In this document: positions 17,326 through 24,839 of the stretch, piece by piece | How positions within the stretch are numbered: the first letter of the stretch is position 1 | Layout: the number at the start of each line of letters is the position of its first letter | Assembly (NCBI GenBank): GCA_030693105.1 | Contig: JAUYBK010000191.1 | Span: forward strand, 1 to 29,137 | DNA: 29,137 nt | From: Methanobacteriaceae archaeon | Lineage (GTDB): Archaea; Methanobacteriota; Methanobacteria; Methanobacteriales; Methanobacteriaceae | Direction of reading: 5' to 3' | Notes under the pieces: model-generated | The model's database searches: none | Told to the model about the DNA's origin: nothing | The model's input: only the letters and a program-made list of their open reading frames with translations | Translations under genes and position numbers: made by a program

Positions 17326-18585
17326 ATGGATTTCCGAATTCTCTTCCGCTCTCTTAGAGGCCCCCGCCTAACTGCATTTTTGATTTTTCTATCAATTATT
17401 GGGCCCGGGATCATCACTGCCAGCGTTGATAACGATGCTCCAGGAATAACCACCTACTCCTTAGCCGGAGCTAACTTTGGATACTCCTTACTGTGGACCT
17501 TCATCCCTATGTTTATAGCTTTAGCAGTTATACAGGAAATGGGAGTGAGAATGGGTATAGTATCCGGAAAAGGCTTGGCTGATCTAATTCGGGAAAAGGT
17601 GGGGGTCCGTATAACTTTTTTTGTAATGATAGCACTCTTGGTGGCCAATTTTGGTAATACGCTAGCCCAGTTTTCAGGTATCGCAGTGAGTAGCGGTATA
17701 TTTGGGGTGCCCAAATTTGTTGCCCTTCCCCTGGCTGCCATTTTCGTGTGGTTACTGGTGGTCAAAGGCAACTACAAGAACGTGGAAAAAATATTCTTGG
17801 GTGCTTCCCTAGTTTATCTTTCTTATATAGTGGCCGGATTTTTATCAGGACCCAACTGGGGGCTGGCAGCTCAAAATATCATAATGCCTCAACTTAGTAT
17901 GGACCCGGCCTATCTGGTTATGGTGATCGCATTGGTAGGTACTACTATTGCCCCCTGGATGCAATTCTACTTGCAGTCTGCAGTGGTGGAGAAAGGCATA
18001 TCATTAAAATATTTAAAGTATTCTAAAATCGATTCCATTGTGGGTCCAGCTTTCATGAGTATCGTGGCGTTTTTCATAGTTATAGCTTGTGCTAACACGC
18101 TTTTCGCTACTGGAGTTCATGTAGATAATGTTGCTGATGTGGCTCAAGCATTATTGCCCTTGGCTGGACAATATGCCAGTCTTTTATTCGCTTTTGGATT
18201 TTTAAATGCATCTTTATTCGCGGCCTGTATATTACCCCTTTCAACCGCTTATTACGTTTGTGAAAGCTTAGGGTTGGAGGCGGGAGTATCTAAAAGCTTC
18301 CGAGAAGCCCCAGTTTTCCACGGGCTCTATGCTGGAACCATCATATTGGCCGTAATAATAATTATGCAGCCTCAAATCCCTTTATTGTCCATACTATTCT
18401 TTTCGCAAGTGGCCAACGGGATACTGCTCCCCTTCATCCTGATATTCATGCTCTTAATAATCAACGACCGGGAAGTCATGGGTGATCATGTCAATTCTCG
18501 TTTATTTAATTTAATAGCAATTATCACGGTAATTATCATGATAGGGCTGAGTTTAGGGCTTCTTGCAACTAGCTTCATGGGATAA
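17326..18585 (+). CDS. NRAMP-family divalent metal transporter, Mg2+-type motifs
   Basis: This 419-residue protein has about eleven membrane helices and the NRAMP fold. The helix-1 region reads GPGIITASVDNDAPG (residues 26-40), where ordinary NRAMP proteins have DPGN. Asp37 aligns with the conserved aspartate, but the asparagine position is not Asn. The helix-6 region reads GTTIAPWMQFYLQSAV (205-220), where transition-metal transporters have a MPH motif; the selectivity methionine is replaced by Ala. As I recall, loss of that methionine is a mark of NRAMP-related Mg2+ transporters. The gene lies 26 bases after an MgtE-N/CBS sensor gene, which fits Mg2+. AAGGAA lies near the ATG. It converges with the HemK gene. 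Confidence 0.88.
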   Translation: MDFRILFRSLRGPRLTAFLIFLSIIGPGIITASVDNDAPGITTYSLAGANFGYSLLWTFIPMFIALAVIQEMGVRMGIVSGKGLADLIREKVGVRITFFVMIALLVANFGNTLAQFSGIAVSSGIFGVPKFVALPLAAIFVWLLVVKGNYKNVEKIFLGASLVYLSYIVAGFLSGPNWGLAAQNIIMPQLSMDPAYLVMVIALVGTTIAPWMQFYLQSAVVEKGISLKYLKYSKIDSIVGPAFMSIVAFFIVIACANTLFATGVHVDNVADVAQALLPLAGQYASLLFAFGFLNASLFAACILPLSTAYYVCESLGLEAGVSKSFREAPVFHGLYAGTIILAVIIIMQPQIPLLSILFFSQVANGILLPFILIFMLLIINDREVMGDHVNSRLFNLIAIITVIIMIGLSLGLLATSFMG

Positions 18586-18605
18586 AAATAAAAAATTAAG
18601 AAAAT

Positions 18606-19199
18606 TTAGTTGTAGTTCGCCTTTATTAAAACTATTTCTTCGAAAAAACACTTTTCACGGGCAGTAACTGAAGCTTGAAGGCCCAGCTCCTCTAATCGAG
18701 TCAGTGTCTTTTCAACATTAGAGAGAGAAGATTGAACCAGCATTACTCGTCCATTTTGTTCTAGATGTTCGGTTAGGCCGTCTAAAAACCTGTCAATTAC
18801 TTTTCGCCCATCAGATCCACCATCCCAAGCCGCATTTAATTCATCAGCCGCGGCATCATCTTCTTCGGTGGGTAAGTAGGGGGTGTTAAAAATGATAAGG
18901 TTGAACTTTTCTCCTTCCACGGGGTCAAAAAGATCGCCCTCTCTTAATTCCACATTGAAGACGCGGTTAGTAATTAAGTTCTTAGTTGTACATTCAATGG
19001 CATTAGGACTAATGTCGGTGGCCACCACATTTCGTGCCCCCCGGGCAGCTATGATTGCTATGATTCCGGTTCCCGTGCCAATTTCAAGAACTTCATCTCT
19101 AAGTGTTACTTTTATGTTTTCAGCAAGCAAAAAACTATCTTCAGCAGGTTCATAAACTTGGGGGTGGGTGTAAAAATACATTCCTTGATATTCAATCAT
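18606..19199 (-). CDS. HemK2/Mtq2-type class I methyltransferase
   Basis: The 197-residue product has a Rossmann SAM-binding fold with EIGTGTGIIAIIAA, ATDISPNAI and the catalytic-site motif NTPYLPT (the NPPY motif of HemK/PrmC enzymes with Thr for the first Pro). The short length without the N-terminal PrmC domain matches archaeal and eukaryotic HemK2/Mtq2, which methylate the glutamine of the GGQ motif in release factor aRF1. The N terminus with YTHPQVYEPAEDSFLLAE is typical. The start is ATG 19199, with GTGAT four bases upstream; a GTG at 19208 belongs to that ribosome binding site. The start overlaps the end of the interrupted gene upstream, which suggests translational coupling. Confidence 0.88.
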   Translation of the reverse strand: MIEYQGMYFYTHPQVYEPAEDSFLLAENIKVTLRDEVLEIGTGTGIIAIIAARGARNVVATDISPNAIECTTKNLITNRVFNVELREGDLFDPVEGEKFNLIIFNTPYLPTEEDDAAADELNAAWDGGSDGRKVIDRFLDGLTEHLEQNGRVMLVQSSLSNVEKTLTRLEELGLQASVTAREKCFFEEIVLIKANYN

Positions 19200-19530
19200 A
19201 ATTATCACTTAATCGTTGTTTTATCTCCATTTCAAAACCTTCTAGAGCGGCAGGCAGACATTTCAAAACTGTTGATAATCCGGAAAGATGTAAATTGAGC
19301 ACCACTGCTCCTTTAACTTCTTCACGCGTCGTACCTTCTTTTTTGGCTATTTGGGCGTGCAATTTAACTCCGGTAGGGTTTTAATTAGCAGTTTGGATGG
19401 CAATGTTTATCAGTTGTTTGGTTTTTTGATCTAGGCCTTTCAAGGATATCTGGGTTTGCACCACCTGGTTGAAACTTTCGGCCAGTTCCGGGCATTCTTC
19501 CTGAAATAATTGATAGGGATTCTTTTTCAT
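19192..19530 (-). pseudogene. Carboxymuconolactone decarboxylase/AhpD-family gene with an in-frame TAA
   Basis: Read on the minus strand from ATG 19530, the frame gives 112 codons ending at TGA 19192, interrupted only at codon 50 by TAA (19381-19383). The first part reads KNPYQLFQEECPEL and ends QLINIAIQTAN. After the stop it continues NPTGVKLHAQIAKKEGTT and GAVVLNLHLSGLS, which is the usual CMD/AhpD pattern of a small helical redox or decarboxylase-like protein. Before the stop the sequence is intact, and after it coding-like sequence runs exactly into the HemK start. A single change of AAA or GAA to TAA would explain it. The catalytic CxxC of AhpD is not present, so the function is uncertain. 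AGGAG lies about 13 bases before the ATG. Confidence 0.7.
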
Positions 19531-19557
19531 GATATTATTTTTCGCTCCTGAAATTCA

Positions 19558-20400
19558 TCATGCAAATTCAGATAATTCTAACACTTTTTTCAATTCACTT
19601 GAAATTCTGATAATACTTTCTGGTTCTAATTGGAATGGTCTTTTTTCTATTAAGTGAGGATCTAACATTGAAACCATTTTTTTAGCAATTTTTTTATCAA
19701 ATACCGTCCATTCATGAAATGAATCTAAAAGAGCTTTTTTTGACTTCTTTCGCTTATGCTGGAAAAGTGCCCGAGTGGTTTTTAATAGAAAATCATCCAC
19801 TTCCACGTCTTTATTAGGAGTAAATTTCACTACTGCCGAAGATATTCTGGGTGGGGGTATAAAAGCTCCCCGGGGGACTGTAAATAACTTTTCAACATGG
19901 GCGTAGATTTTCATCATCACCGAAAGCCGGGAATATTTAGAATTTCCGGGAGATGCCACCATACGGTCTGCAAACTCCAGCTGATACATTAAAACAGCAA
20001 AATCAAAGTCATACTCCAAAAGTCGAAAGGTGATGGGTGAGGATATTTGATAAGGGAGGTTAGATACTACCTTATTAAAATTAGGGAGATCCAGACGAAC
20101 TGCATCTCCCTCCAAGACTTCTACATTATTTATCCCTTTTTCTCTAAGCCGTTCTTTTAGAATCTGAGCTATTTTAGAATCTTCTTCTATGGCTATTACT
20201 CTTCTCGCTACTTTAGAAAGAGGAATCGTTAGATTACCAATACCCGCACCAATATCCAAAACAGTATCTTCAAGTGAGAGCTCAGCACTGCGTATAATTC
20301 GATCTAAAATAGAAGAGTTCACTAGATAGTGCTGACCTTTTCTTTTACTCAGCTTTATCTGGGTTTTTTTTAATATTTCTTTGGTTTCCCGGGCTAACAT
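19558..20400 (-). CDS. rsmA: 16S rRNA dimethyladenosine methyltransferase (KsgA/Dim1)
   Basis: This 280-residue enzyme dimethylates two adjacent adenines near the 3' end of 16S rRNA during small-subunit maturation. The SAM-binding and catalytic motifs are KRKGQHYLVNSSILDRII, LDIGAGIGNLT, and NLPYQISSPITFRLL (the NLPY active-site motif). The C-terminal part contains PRGAFIPPPRISSAVVKF and the segment ALFQHKRKKSKKALLDS, as expected. The length is normal for archaeal KsgA. The gene starts only four bases after the DUF655 gene, so it belongs to the same minus-strand operon. Confidence 0.95.
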   Translation of the reverse strand: MLARETKEILKKTQIKLSKRKGQHYLVNSSILDRIIRSAELSLEDTVLDIGAGIGNLTIPLSKVARRVIAIEEDSKIAQILKERLREKGINNVEVLEGDAVRLDLPNFNKVVSNLPYQISSPITFRLLEYDFDFAVLMYQLEFADRMVASPGNSKYSRLSVMMKIYAHVEKLFTVPRGAFIPPPRISSAVVKFTPNKDVEVDDFLLKTTRALFQHKRKKSKKALLDSFHEWTVFDKKIAKKMVSMLDPHLIEKRPFQLEPESIIRISSELKKVLELSEFA

Positions 20401-20404
20401 TTCA

Positions 20405-20986
20405 TTAAAGCGGGGGTTTCCGTTTAGAAGGGCGGGTGAAGATGGTGTATTTTCTCTTGCCCTTTGCTTCGTGGGATTCCAGTTCCATTACTATCCGTTT
20501 GGAAATAAGCTTGACCGGGTCGGAGAGCATGGGCACCCTCTTTTTTATATCCTCAAAGCTTTCGAAAGGACCTTCTTTCCGGGCCTTAAGTATGTCAGTC
20601 ATGTGCTTTTTTCCTATTCCGGGTAAAAGTTCGATTTGGTGTAATCTGAGTGAGATTGGACCAGATTCATTGAAGAAATAAACGAATTTATCTTCTTTCT
20701 CTTTTATGATCTCTTCTATGACGTAGTTGAGCTCTATCTTGGCGGTGGAAGTTAATTTTTCGTAGGGAATCCTGCGATTGACTCGTGATATCTCTTCTCG
20801 CTTACCAGCGCCTATGTAAACCTTCTGTTGTATGTCTAAGGCCGTTTTATCCTGTGGAGTTAACTCTAGAACAGTAAATTCCTCAGTACCAATGGCCTGT
20901 GCCACTGGACTCCTCCGGTAAGTGCTGGTACCCGCATCAACATAACCTAAAGGAAGAAAATCAAGTATAATAGCATAATCTTCCAT
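20405..20986 (-). CDS. DUF655-family putative RNA/DNA-binding protein
   Basis: The 193-residue product matches the archaeal DUF655 family. The N-terminal part (EDYAIILDFLPLGYVD) looks like an OB-like or beta-rich fold. The C-terminal half has a helix-hairpin-helix-like motif, IELLPGIGKKHMTDILKARK, which often binds nucleic acid. The tail is basic (KRKYTIFTRPSKRK). GGGGTG lies before ATG 20986. It sits between RpoF/L21e and KsgA, a position that suggests a role in ribosome or RNA metabolism, but the function is unknown. I am confident in the family and not in any activity. Confidence 0.88.
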   Translation of the reverse strand: MEDYAIILDFLPLGYVDAGTSTYRRSPVAQAIGTEEFTVLELTPQDKTALDIQQKVYIGAGKREEISRVNRRIPYEKLTSTAKIELNYVIEEIIKEKEDKFVYFFNESGPISLRLHQIELLPGIGKKHMTDILKARKEGPFESFEDIKKRVPMLSDPVKLISKRIVMELESHEAKGKRKYTIFTRPSKRKPPL

Positions 20987-21014
20987 TTTAACACCCCAGC
21001 ATATGAAGAATGTT

Positions 21015-21035
21015 AAATGCCCCTAAAAGGCATTT
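21015..21035 (-). repeat. Small hairpin between rpoF and the DUF655 gene
   Basis: AAATGCC (21015-21021) pairs with GGCATTT (21029-21035) across a seven-base loop, in the 53-base gap of the rpoF-DUF655 pair. It could be a processing or pausing site in the operon mRNA. It lacks a T run, so it is not clearly a terminator. Confidence 0.3.
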
Positions 21036-21039
21036 TAAA

Positions 21040-21375
21040 TTATTCTTTTCGGTATTTGTTTACAATTTCCAAAATTTTTTCCAAATCTTCCTTTTTGTGG
21101 ACGCCCCGTTCTTTGGCGAACATTAAACGCATGTCGGCCAGATCTTCTGGCATGACATCTGCCATTTTAATAGCCTGGTTGGTTTTTATAATTTCTTCCA
21201 ACTCGGAAATCATTTTTTGGGCGTTTTCCACGGAAATTTTGGAAAATTTGGTCACATGATCCAGTGCCAAATTCTGTTCGTAGCTGAGTTCCTGGAATTG
21301 TGATCTCTCTTTTAAGAGTTCTTTAGCCTGACAGAAGGGGATTGGATCGGTTTCCAAAATTTTTTTCCCAATCAT
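21040..21375 (-). CDS. rpoF: DNA-directed RNA polymerase subunit F (Rpb4 homolog)
   Basis: This 111-residue subunit forms the RNA polymerase stalk with RpoE. The start GKKILETDPIPFCQAKELL, the segment ERSQFQELSYEQNLALDHV and the helical C terminus (MADVMPEDLADMRLMFAKER, then KILEIVNKYRKE) are typical. The start is set at ATG 21375, with GAGTGAT four bases upstream, rather than the GTG at 21384, which lies in that ribosome binding site. It is five bases after the L21e stop, so it is cotranscribed with L21e, as is usual in Methanobacteriales. Confidence 0.93.
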   Translation of the reverse strand: MIGKKILETDPIPFCQAKELLKERSQFQELSYEQNLALDHVTKFSKISVENAQKMISELEEIIKTNQAIKMADVMPEDLADMRLMFAKERGVHKKEDLEKILEIVNKYRKE

Positions 21376-21380
21376 CCCAA

Positions 21381-21671
21381 TCACTCTTGAACTTTAAGAT
21401 GTTCTGGTCTTACAATCAGACGTTTTGCTTTGTTACCGTCATTTATTTCCACGATGTATGCCCGCCCTCGCCTTTCGGCTATTTTACCAGTCTTACCATG
21501 GAAACGTGGGTGGGGTTGGCCCTTATGCACGCTAGGGTCGATTATGATGTGTACCAGATCATTTTCGCTAAAAGTCTGGACTTTTTTGGTAATGGGGTTG
21601 GTCCTTCCGGCCCTAATACTCTTTTTGAGTTTGTGTCGTGTTTTACTTCTAAAACCTCTTGATCTTTGCAT
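21381..21671 (-). CDS. rpl21e: 50S ribosomal protein L21e
   Basis: The 96-residue basic protein starts MQRSRGFRSKTRHKL and contains FSENDLVHIIIDPSVHKGQP, the SH3-like region FHGKTGKIAERRGRAYIVEI and the tail LIVRPEHLKVQE. All are hallmarks of archaeal/eukaryotic L21e. The start at 21671 is supported by GGAGGT about seven bases upstream. A GTG at 21686 lies inside that ribosome binding site. It begins the minus-strand run L21e-RpoF-DUF655-KsgA. The 265 bases upstream hold no supportable gene. Confidence 0.96.
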   Translation of the reverse strand: MQRSRGFRSKTRHKLKKSIRAGRTNPITKKVQTFSENDLVHIIIDPSVHKGQPHPRFHGKTGKIAERRGRAYIVEINDGNKAKRLIVRPEHLKVQE

Positions 21672-21936
21672 TCTAAAAACCTCCACTCGTAAACTTTAAC
21701 CAATAAATATTGATTTTCAATAGCTAGTGAAATTGAATTTAAACAAGTTTATAACTGGTTTAAAGTCTTCTCTTCTGTTGATATTACTCTAATTAACCAC
21801 CAGAAGCTGAATAACTTGTTCCAGCAATTATTACATAAAATCCGCCTTAAAGCTGCCTTAACGGCTGGGGCATCTTCTATTACTCCAGTGACTATTTATG
21901 CTTTTCAGGAGTTTATAATACTATCCCCCCACCCTT

Positions 21937-23160
21937 TTAAATGTTGACCTCCAGAACATCCAACTCAATACATCTGGCTGGAATGTTCAGTAGTGAGGAT
22001 ACACTGGGTTGGGTTCGGCCATCGTCACCGGATATGAGTTCTTTAATATATAAACCACCTTCACAGGCAATGATTAACTCCAGCGTGCGATTGTCAATTT
22101 GTTTAACATTGATATTTTTTACTTCACGTTTTCTAATCTTATCGGCCCGCCGATGGGACACTCGGATGGGAGTCCGCTGTTCTATATGGCTTAAAGATTC
22201 AAGAACTTCCAATTTTACTCTGGAGACATCCTCTTCCAATTTTACTCTTGCTTTATAAGTCTTGTAGGTGTCGGTTGAAGAAGTTTTTATGGCACCTTTC
22301 CTTTCTTTTCGGGACATTTGCAGATTCAGAACTTCCACCTTGCCATTGCCGTGCTTATTTATCTTCTTTTCCAGTTCTATAAAGTTGAAATCGCGTTTTA
22401 GCGGTTCTTTAATTTCCAGGACGAATGGTCTCCCTCTACCAAGCATTCGCACATCAATATCTTCTCTTCCGGCCCCATGAAACTTTGAACCTGTCCCCTG
22501 GGCTGCTTTTAAAACTTGGGGGGACACGAGCTCCTCCACTGATTCGATATACATCTTTCCCGTGTAATCGCAACGCTCACAGCCTTTCCCTTTACACTTC
22601 CGACAGGGCCATTTTGTTTGGGGGATATCTCTTACCAGCTTTCGGTAGCGCCCTTCAATGAATAGGGGATTTATCTGGAGATTAACTTTATTTTGGGGCA
22701 AATTGATCATTATAACCAGTTGGGGGCTGTCGAAATCTACCTCTTTCTCTAACCGCTGGTATAACAGTTTACCAACCTCACGATTTACCTCTTTTTTTAT
22801 ACTTTCCACTTCTAATTCAATTTCATGGTGTATTTCATCTTCTTTGTTCATTATCTCAGGAGATAGACGGCAACCAACCAAAAAAGTGGAAAATTCAACT
22901 CCTTTATCTTCAATAGTATCAATAACATTTTTTACAATATCTTCCAGCTGGTCAAAGATTCCAAAACAGATGGTGCATTTTGAATTGTCTTTCAAGTCTT
23001 CGCTATGTTTTAAAATGTTTTTTCTGACGTATGCACCTCTTTCAGAATTACATTCGCCAGGAATATCCTGGGAAAGGTGACGACCAAGACAACGGTCGCA
23101 TATCTCTCCTTTCGTAATGGAATTGATTTGGATAGACTTATTTTTTAGATTAGAATCCAT
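21937..23160 (-). CDS. pus10: tRNA pseudouridine(54/55) synthase Pus10
   Basis: This 407-residue archaeal enzyme makes pseudouridine 55 (and often 54) in the tRNA T-loop. The N-terminal accessory domain carries zinc-type cysteine pairs (CDRC at 21-24, CTIC at 62-65), and a second Cys-rich knuckle lies at CRKCKGKGCERC (186-197). The catalytic core has GREDIDVRMLGRGRPFVLE (231-249), which includes the catalytic aspartate. The later IKELISGDDGRTQPSVSSLL is also typical. No clear ribosome binding site is visible before ATG 23160. The gene is separated from SRP54 by about 70 bases and may be read with it. Confidence 0.94.
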   Translation of the reverse strand: MDSNLKNKSIQINSITKGEICDRCLGRHLSQDIPGECNSERGAYVRKNILKHSEDLKDNSKCTICFGIFDQLEDIVKNVIDTIEDKGVEFSTFLVGCRLSPEIMNKEDEIHHEIELEVESIKKEVNREVGKLLYQRLEKEVDFDSPQLVIMINLPQNKVNLQINPLFIEGRYRKLVRDIPQTKWPCRKCKGKGCERCDYTGKMYIESVEELVSPQVLKAAQGTGSKFHGAGREDIDVRMLGRGRPFVLEIKEPLKRDFNFIELEKKINKHGNGKVEVLNLQMSRKERKGAIKTSSTDTYKTYKARVKLEEDVSRVKLEVLESLSHIEQRTPIRVSHRRADKIRKREVKNINVKQIDNRTLELIIACEGGLYIKELISGDDGRTQPSVSSLLNIPARCIELDVLEVNI

Positions 23161-23230
23161 TTTAAACTCAACCGGTAAATCTTAAAAAATTCTTTAGATT
23201 ATATCAAGAGTTAAAAAAGTGCCGAAGATA

Positions 23231-24562
23231 TTAGCGCATCATCTGCCGCATCATCTGCCCCAGGGGACCACCCATTTTACGCTTACCAAAGCCTTTTATG
23301 GCCTTTTTGGTGACCTGATAATATTTTAAAAGTTCTTTAACGTCTTCGTTACGCATTCCTGATCCCTTTGCTATCCTTTTAACCCGGGACTGTTTAATTA
23401 CTTCCGGGTGGGTGAGTTCGTGTTCGGTCATGGAGTCCATAAGGATCCGGTACTTGGTGAGCTTTTCTTCTGTTACTTGGGACGCATTTTTGGGTAGCTT
23501 GTTTCCCATACCCGGCATCATATTCATGACCTGTTGCATGGGCCCCATTTTATTCATCATCTCAAACTGGGAGTACATGTCCTTTAGAGTAAATTTTCCA
23601 CTAAGCATGGCATCCATTGATTCGGCGTCCACGTCTTCTTCAGCAATTTCTTCGGCTCGCTCGATGAGAGTTTTAATGTCTCCCATTCCTAAAAGACGTG
23701 ATATAAATCGCTCGGGGTCGAAGGTTTCCAAGTCTTCTAGGCGCTCACCAGTCCCGATAAACTTTATAGGTGCACCTATCTCTGCCACTGCCGAAAGAGC
23801 CCCCCCTCCCTTGGCTGACCCGTCAAGTTTTGTAATTACTATGGAGCCAATTTGGGTAGTCTTACTGAAGGCCATAGCCTGTTCTCGGGCTTGTTGTCCA
23901 ATGGTCCCGTCAATGACCAGCATCACTTCTTCTGGTTTCACCACTACTGAGATCTGTTCCATTTCATCCAGAAGATCTTTTTCTTCCTTGTGACGACCAG
24001 CAGTGTCTACAATAATAATGTCCTGTTTTTTAAACTTCTTAAGACCTTTTTTGGCCAGATCAAGAGCATCTTTGTTTTCAGGATCACCGTAGAGGGGAAC
24101 GTTCAGACTCTCAGTTAGCTGGCGAAGCTGCTCGTAAGCAGCAGGCCTCCAAGTGTCTGTACATACTATGGCAGGATTAAAACCTTTTTTTTGTAAGTAA
24201 CGGGCTAATTTACCTATGGTGGTAGTTTTACCACTTCCCTGCAGTCCCACGAACAGTATGATAAATGGTTTAGCTTCCACCTCAACTTCCGAAGCTTTCT
24301 CTCCCAAAAGATGGACCAGTTCCTCGTAAACGATTTTGATAACGTGTTCTTTGGGAGTAACTCCCTTAGGGGGTTCTTCAGAGAGGGAACGTTTTTCAAT
24401 GGTTTTGGATAAATTTAAAACCAGTTTTATGTTAACATCAGCCTGAATAAGAGCCCGTTGTATGTCTTTTATGACCTCTTTAACCACTTTTTCGTCAATG
24501 ATGGCCATTCCGGCCAGCTTCTTCATGGTTTTGGTCAGGTTCTTTCCCAGATTGCCTAACAT
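23231..24562 (-). CDS. srp54: Signal recognition particle 54 kDa protein
   Basis: This 443-residue SRP GTPase binds signal peptides and 7S RNA and delivers ribosomes to the FtsY receptor. The N domain is followed by the G domain with G1 VGLQGSGKTTT (about 105-115), DTWRPAAYEQL, DTAGR (186-190) and TKLDGSAKGGG (244-254). The Met-rich M domain includes MGPMQQVMNMMPGMGNKLPK, the RNA-binding helix RVKRIAKGSGMRNEDVKELL, and the tail MGGPLGQMMRQMMR. The length is normal. GGTGAT precedes ATG 24562. The gene diverges from hpt across a 277-base promoter region. Confidence 0.97.
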   Translation of the reverse strand: MLGNLGKNLTKTMKKLAGMAIIDEKVVKEVIKDIQRALIQADVNIKLVLNLSKTIEKRSLSEEPPKGVTPKEHVIKIVYEELVHLLGEKASEVEVEAKPFIILFVGLQGSGKTTTIGKLARYLQKKGFNPAIVCTDTWRPAAYEQLRQLTESLNVPLYGDPENKDALDLAKKGLKKFKKQDIIIVDTAGRHKEEKDLLDEMEQISVVVKPEEVMLVIDGTIGQQAREQAMAFSKTTQIGSIVITKLDGSAKGGGALSAVAEIGAPIKFIGTGERLEDLETFDPERFISRLLGMGDIKTLIERAEEIAEEDVDAESMDAMLSGKFTLKDMYSQFEMMNKMGPMQQVMNMMPGMGNKLPKNASQVTEEKLTKYRILMDSMTEHELTHPEVIKQSRVKRIAKGSGMRNEDVKELLKYYQVTKKAIKGFGKRKMGGPLGQMMRQMMR

Positions 24563-24620
24563 AATAATATCACCATATCGGATTTACAAAAAATCAGCAG
24601 AACTAGTGTATAATTTTGAG

Positions 24621-24630
24621 TATATATAAT
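24621..24630 (-). promoter_or_regulatory. TATA box for the SRP54 gene
   Basis: On the minus strand ATTATATATA lies about 60 bases upstream of ATG 24562. A start about 25 bases downstream would give a leader near 35 bases with the GGTGAT ribosome binding site inside it. The intergenic region is AT-rich and holds several other TATA-like strings. Confidence 0.45.
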
Positions 24631-24704
24631 AGTAAATTCAGGGTATATAAAGATAAAGAGTTGATGTGGCCATTTTTATACAGTTTTAAAAAGGTCTAAT
24701 CGGG

Positions 24705-24713
24705 TTTATAAAT
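24705..24713 (+). promoter_or_regulatory. Candidate TATA box for hpt
   Basis: TTTATAAAT lies about 130 bases before ATG 24840. If used, transcription would start near 24738 and leave a leader of roughly 100 bases, long for this genome. Another candidate, TATATAAA at 24644-24651, would give a longer leader still. The leader contains a small CCTC/GAGG inverted repeat near 24797-24810. Confidence 0.35.
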
Positions 24714-24839
24714 GTTTTTAGGTGTTATCACTTTCATAAAAATAGTTGTCATAGTTTAATGTCGGTAATCATCTTTGATGTTCATTATTGTATATTCCTC
24801 CGTCATGAGGTTAAATTGTTGAAAGCTTAGGGTGCTAAA

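Noticed and set aside
21749..21895. A 48-codon minus-strand stretch upstream of L21e with a protein-like look (APAVKAALRRILCNNCW)
   Set aside because: It has no ATG, GTG or TTG start, no ribosome binding site and a stop directly before it. It may be chance or a remnant, so it is not annotated as a gene.
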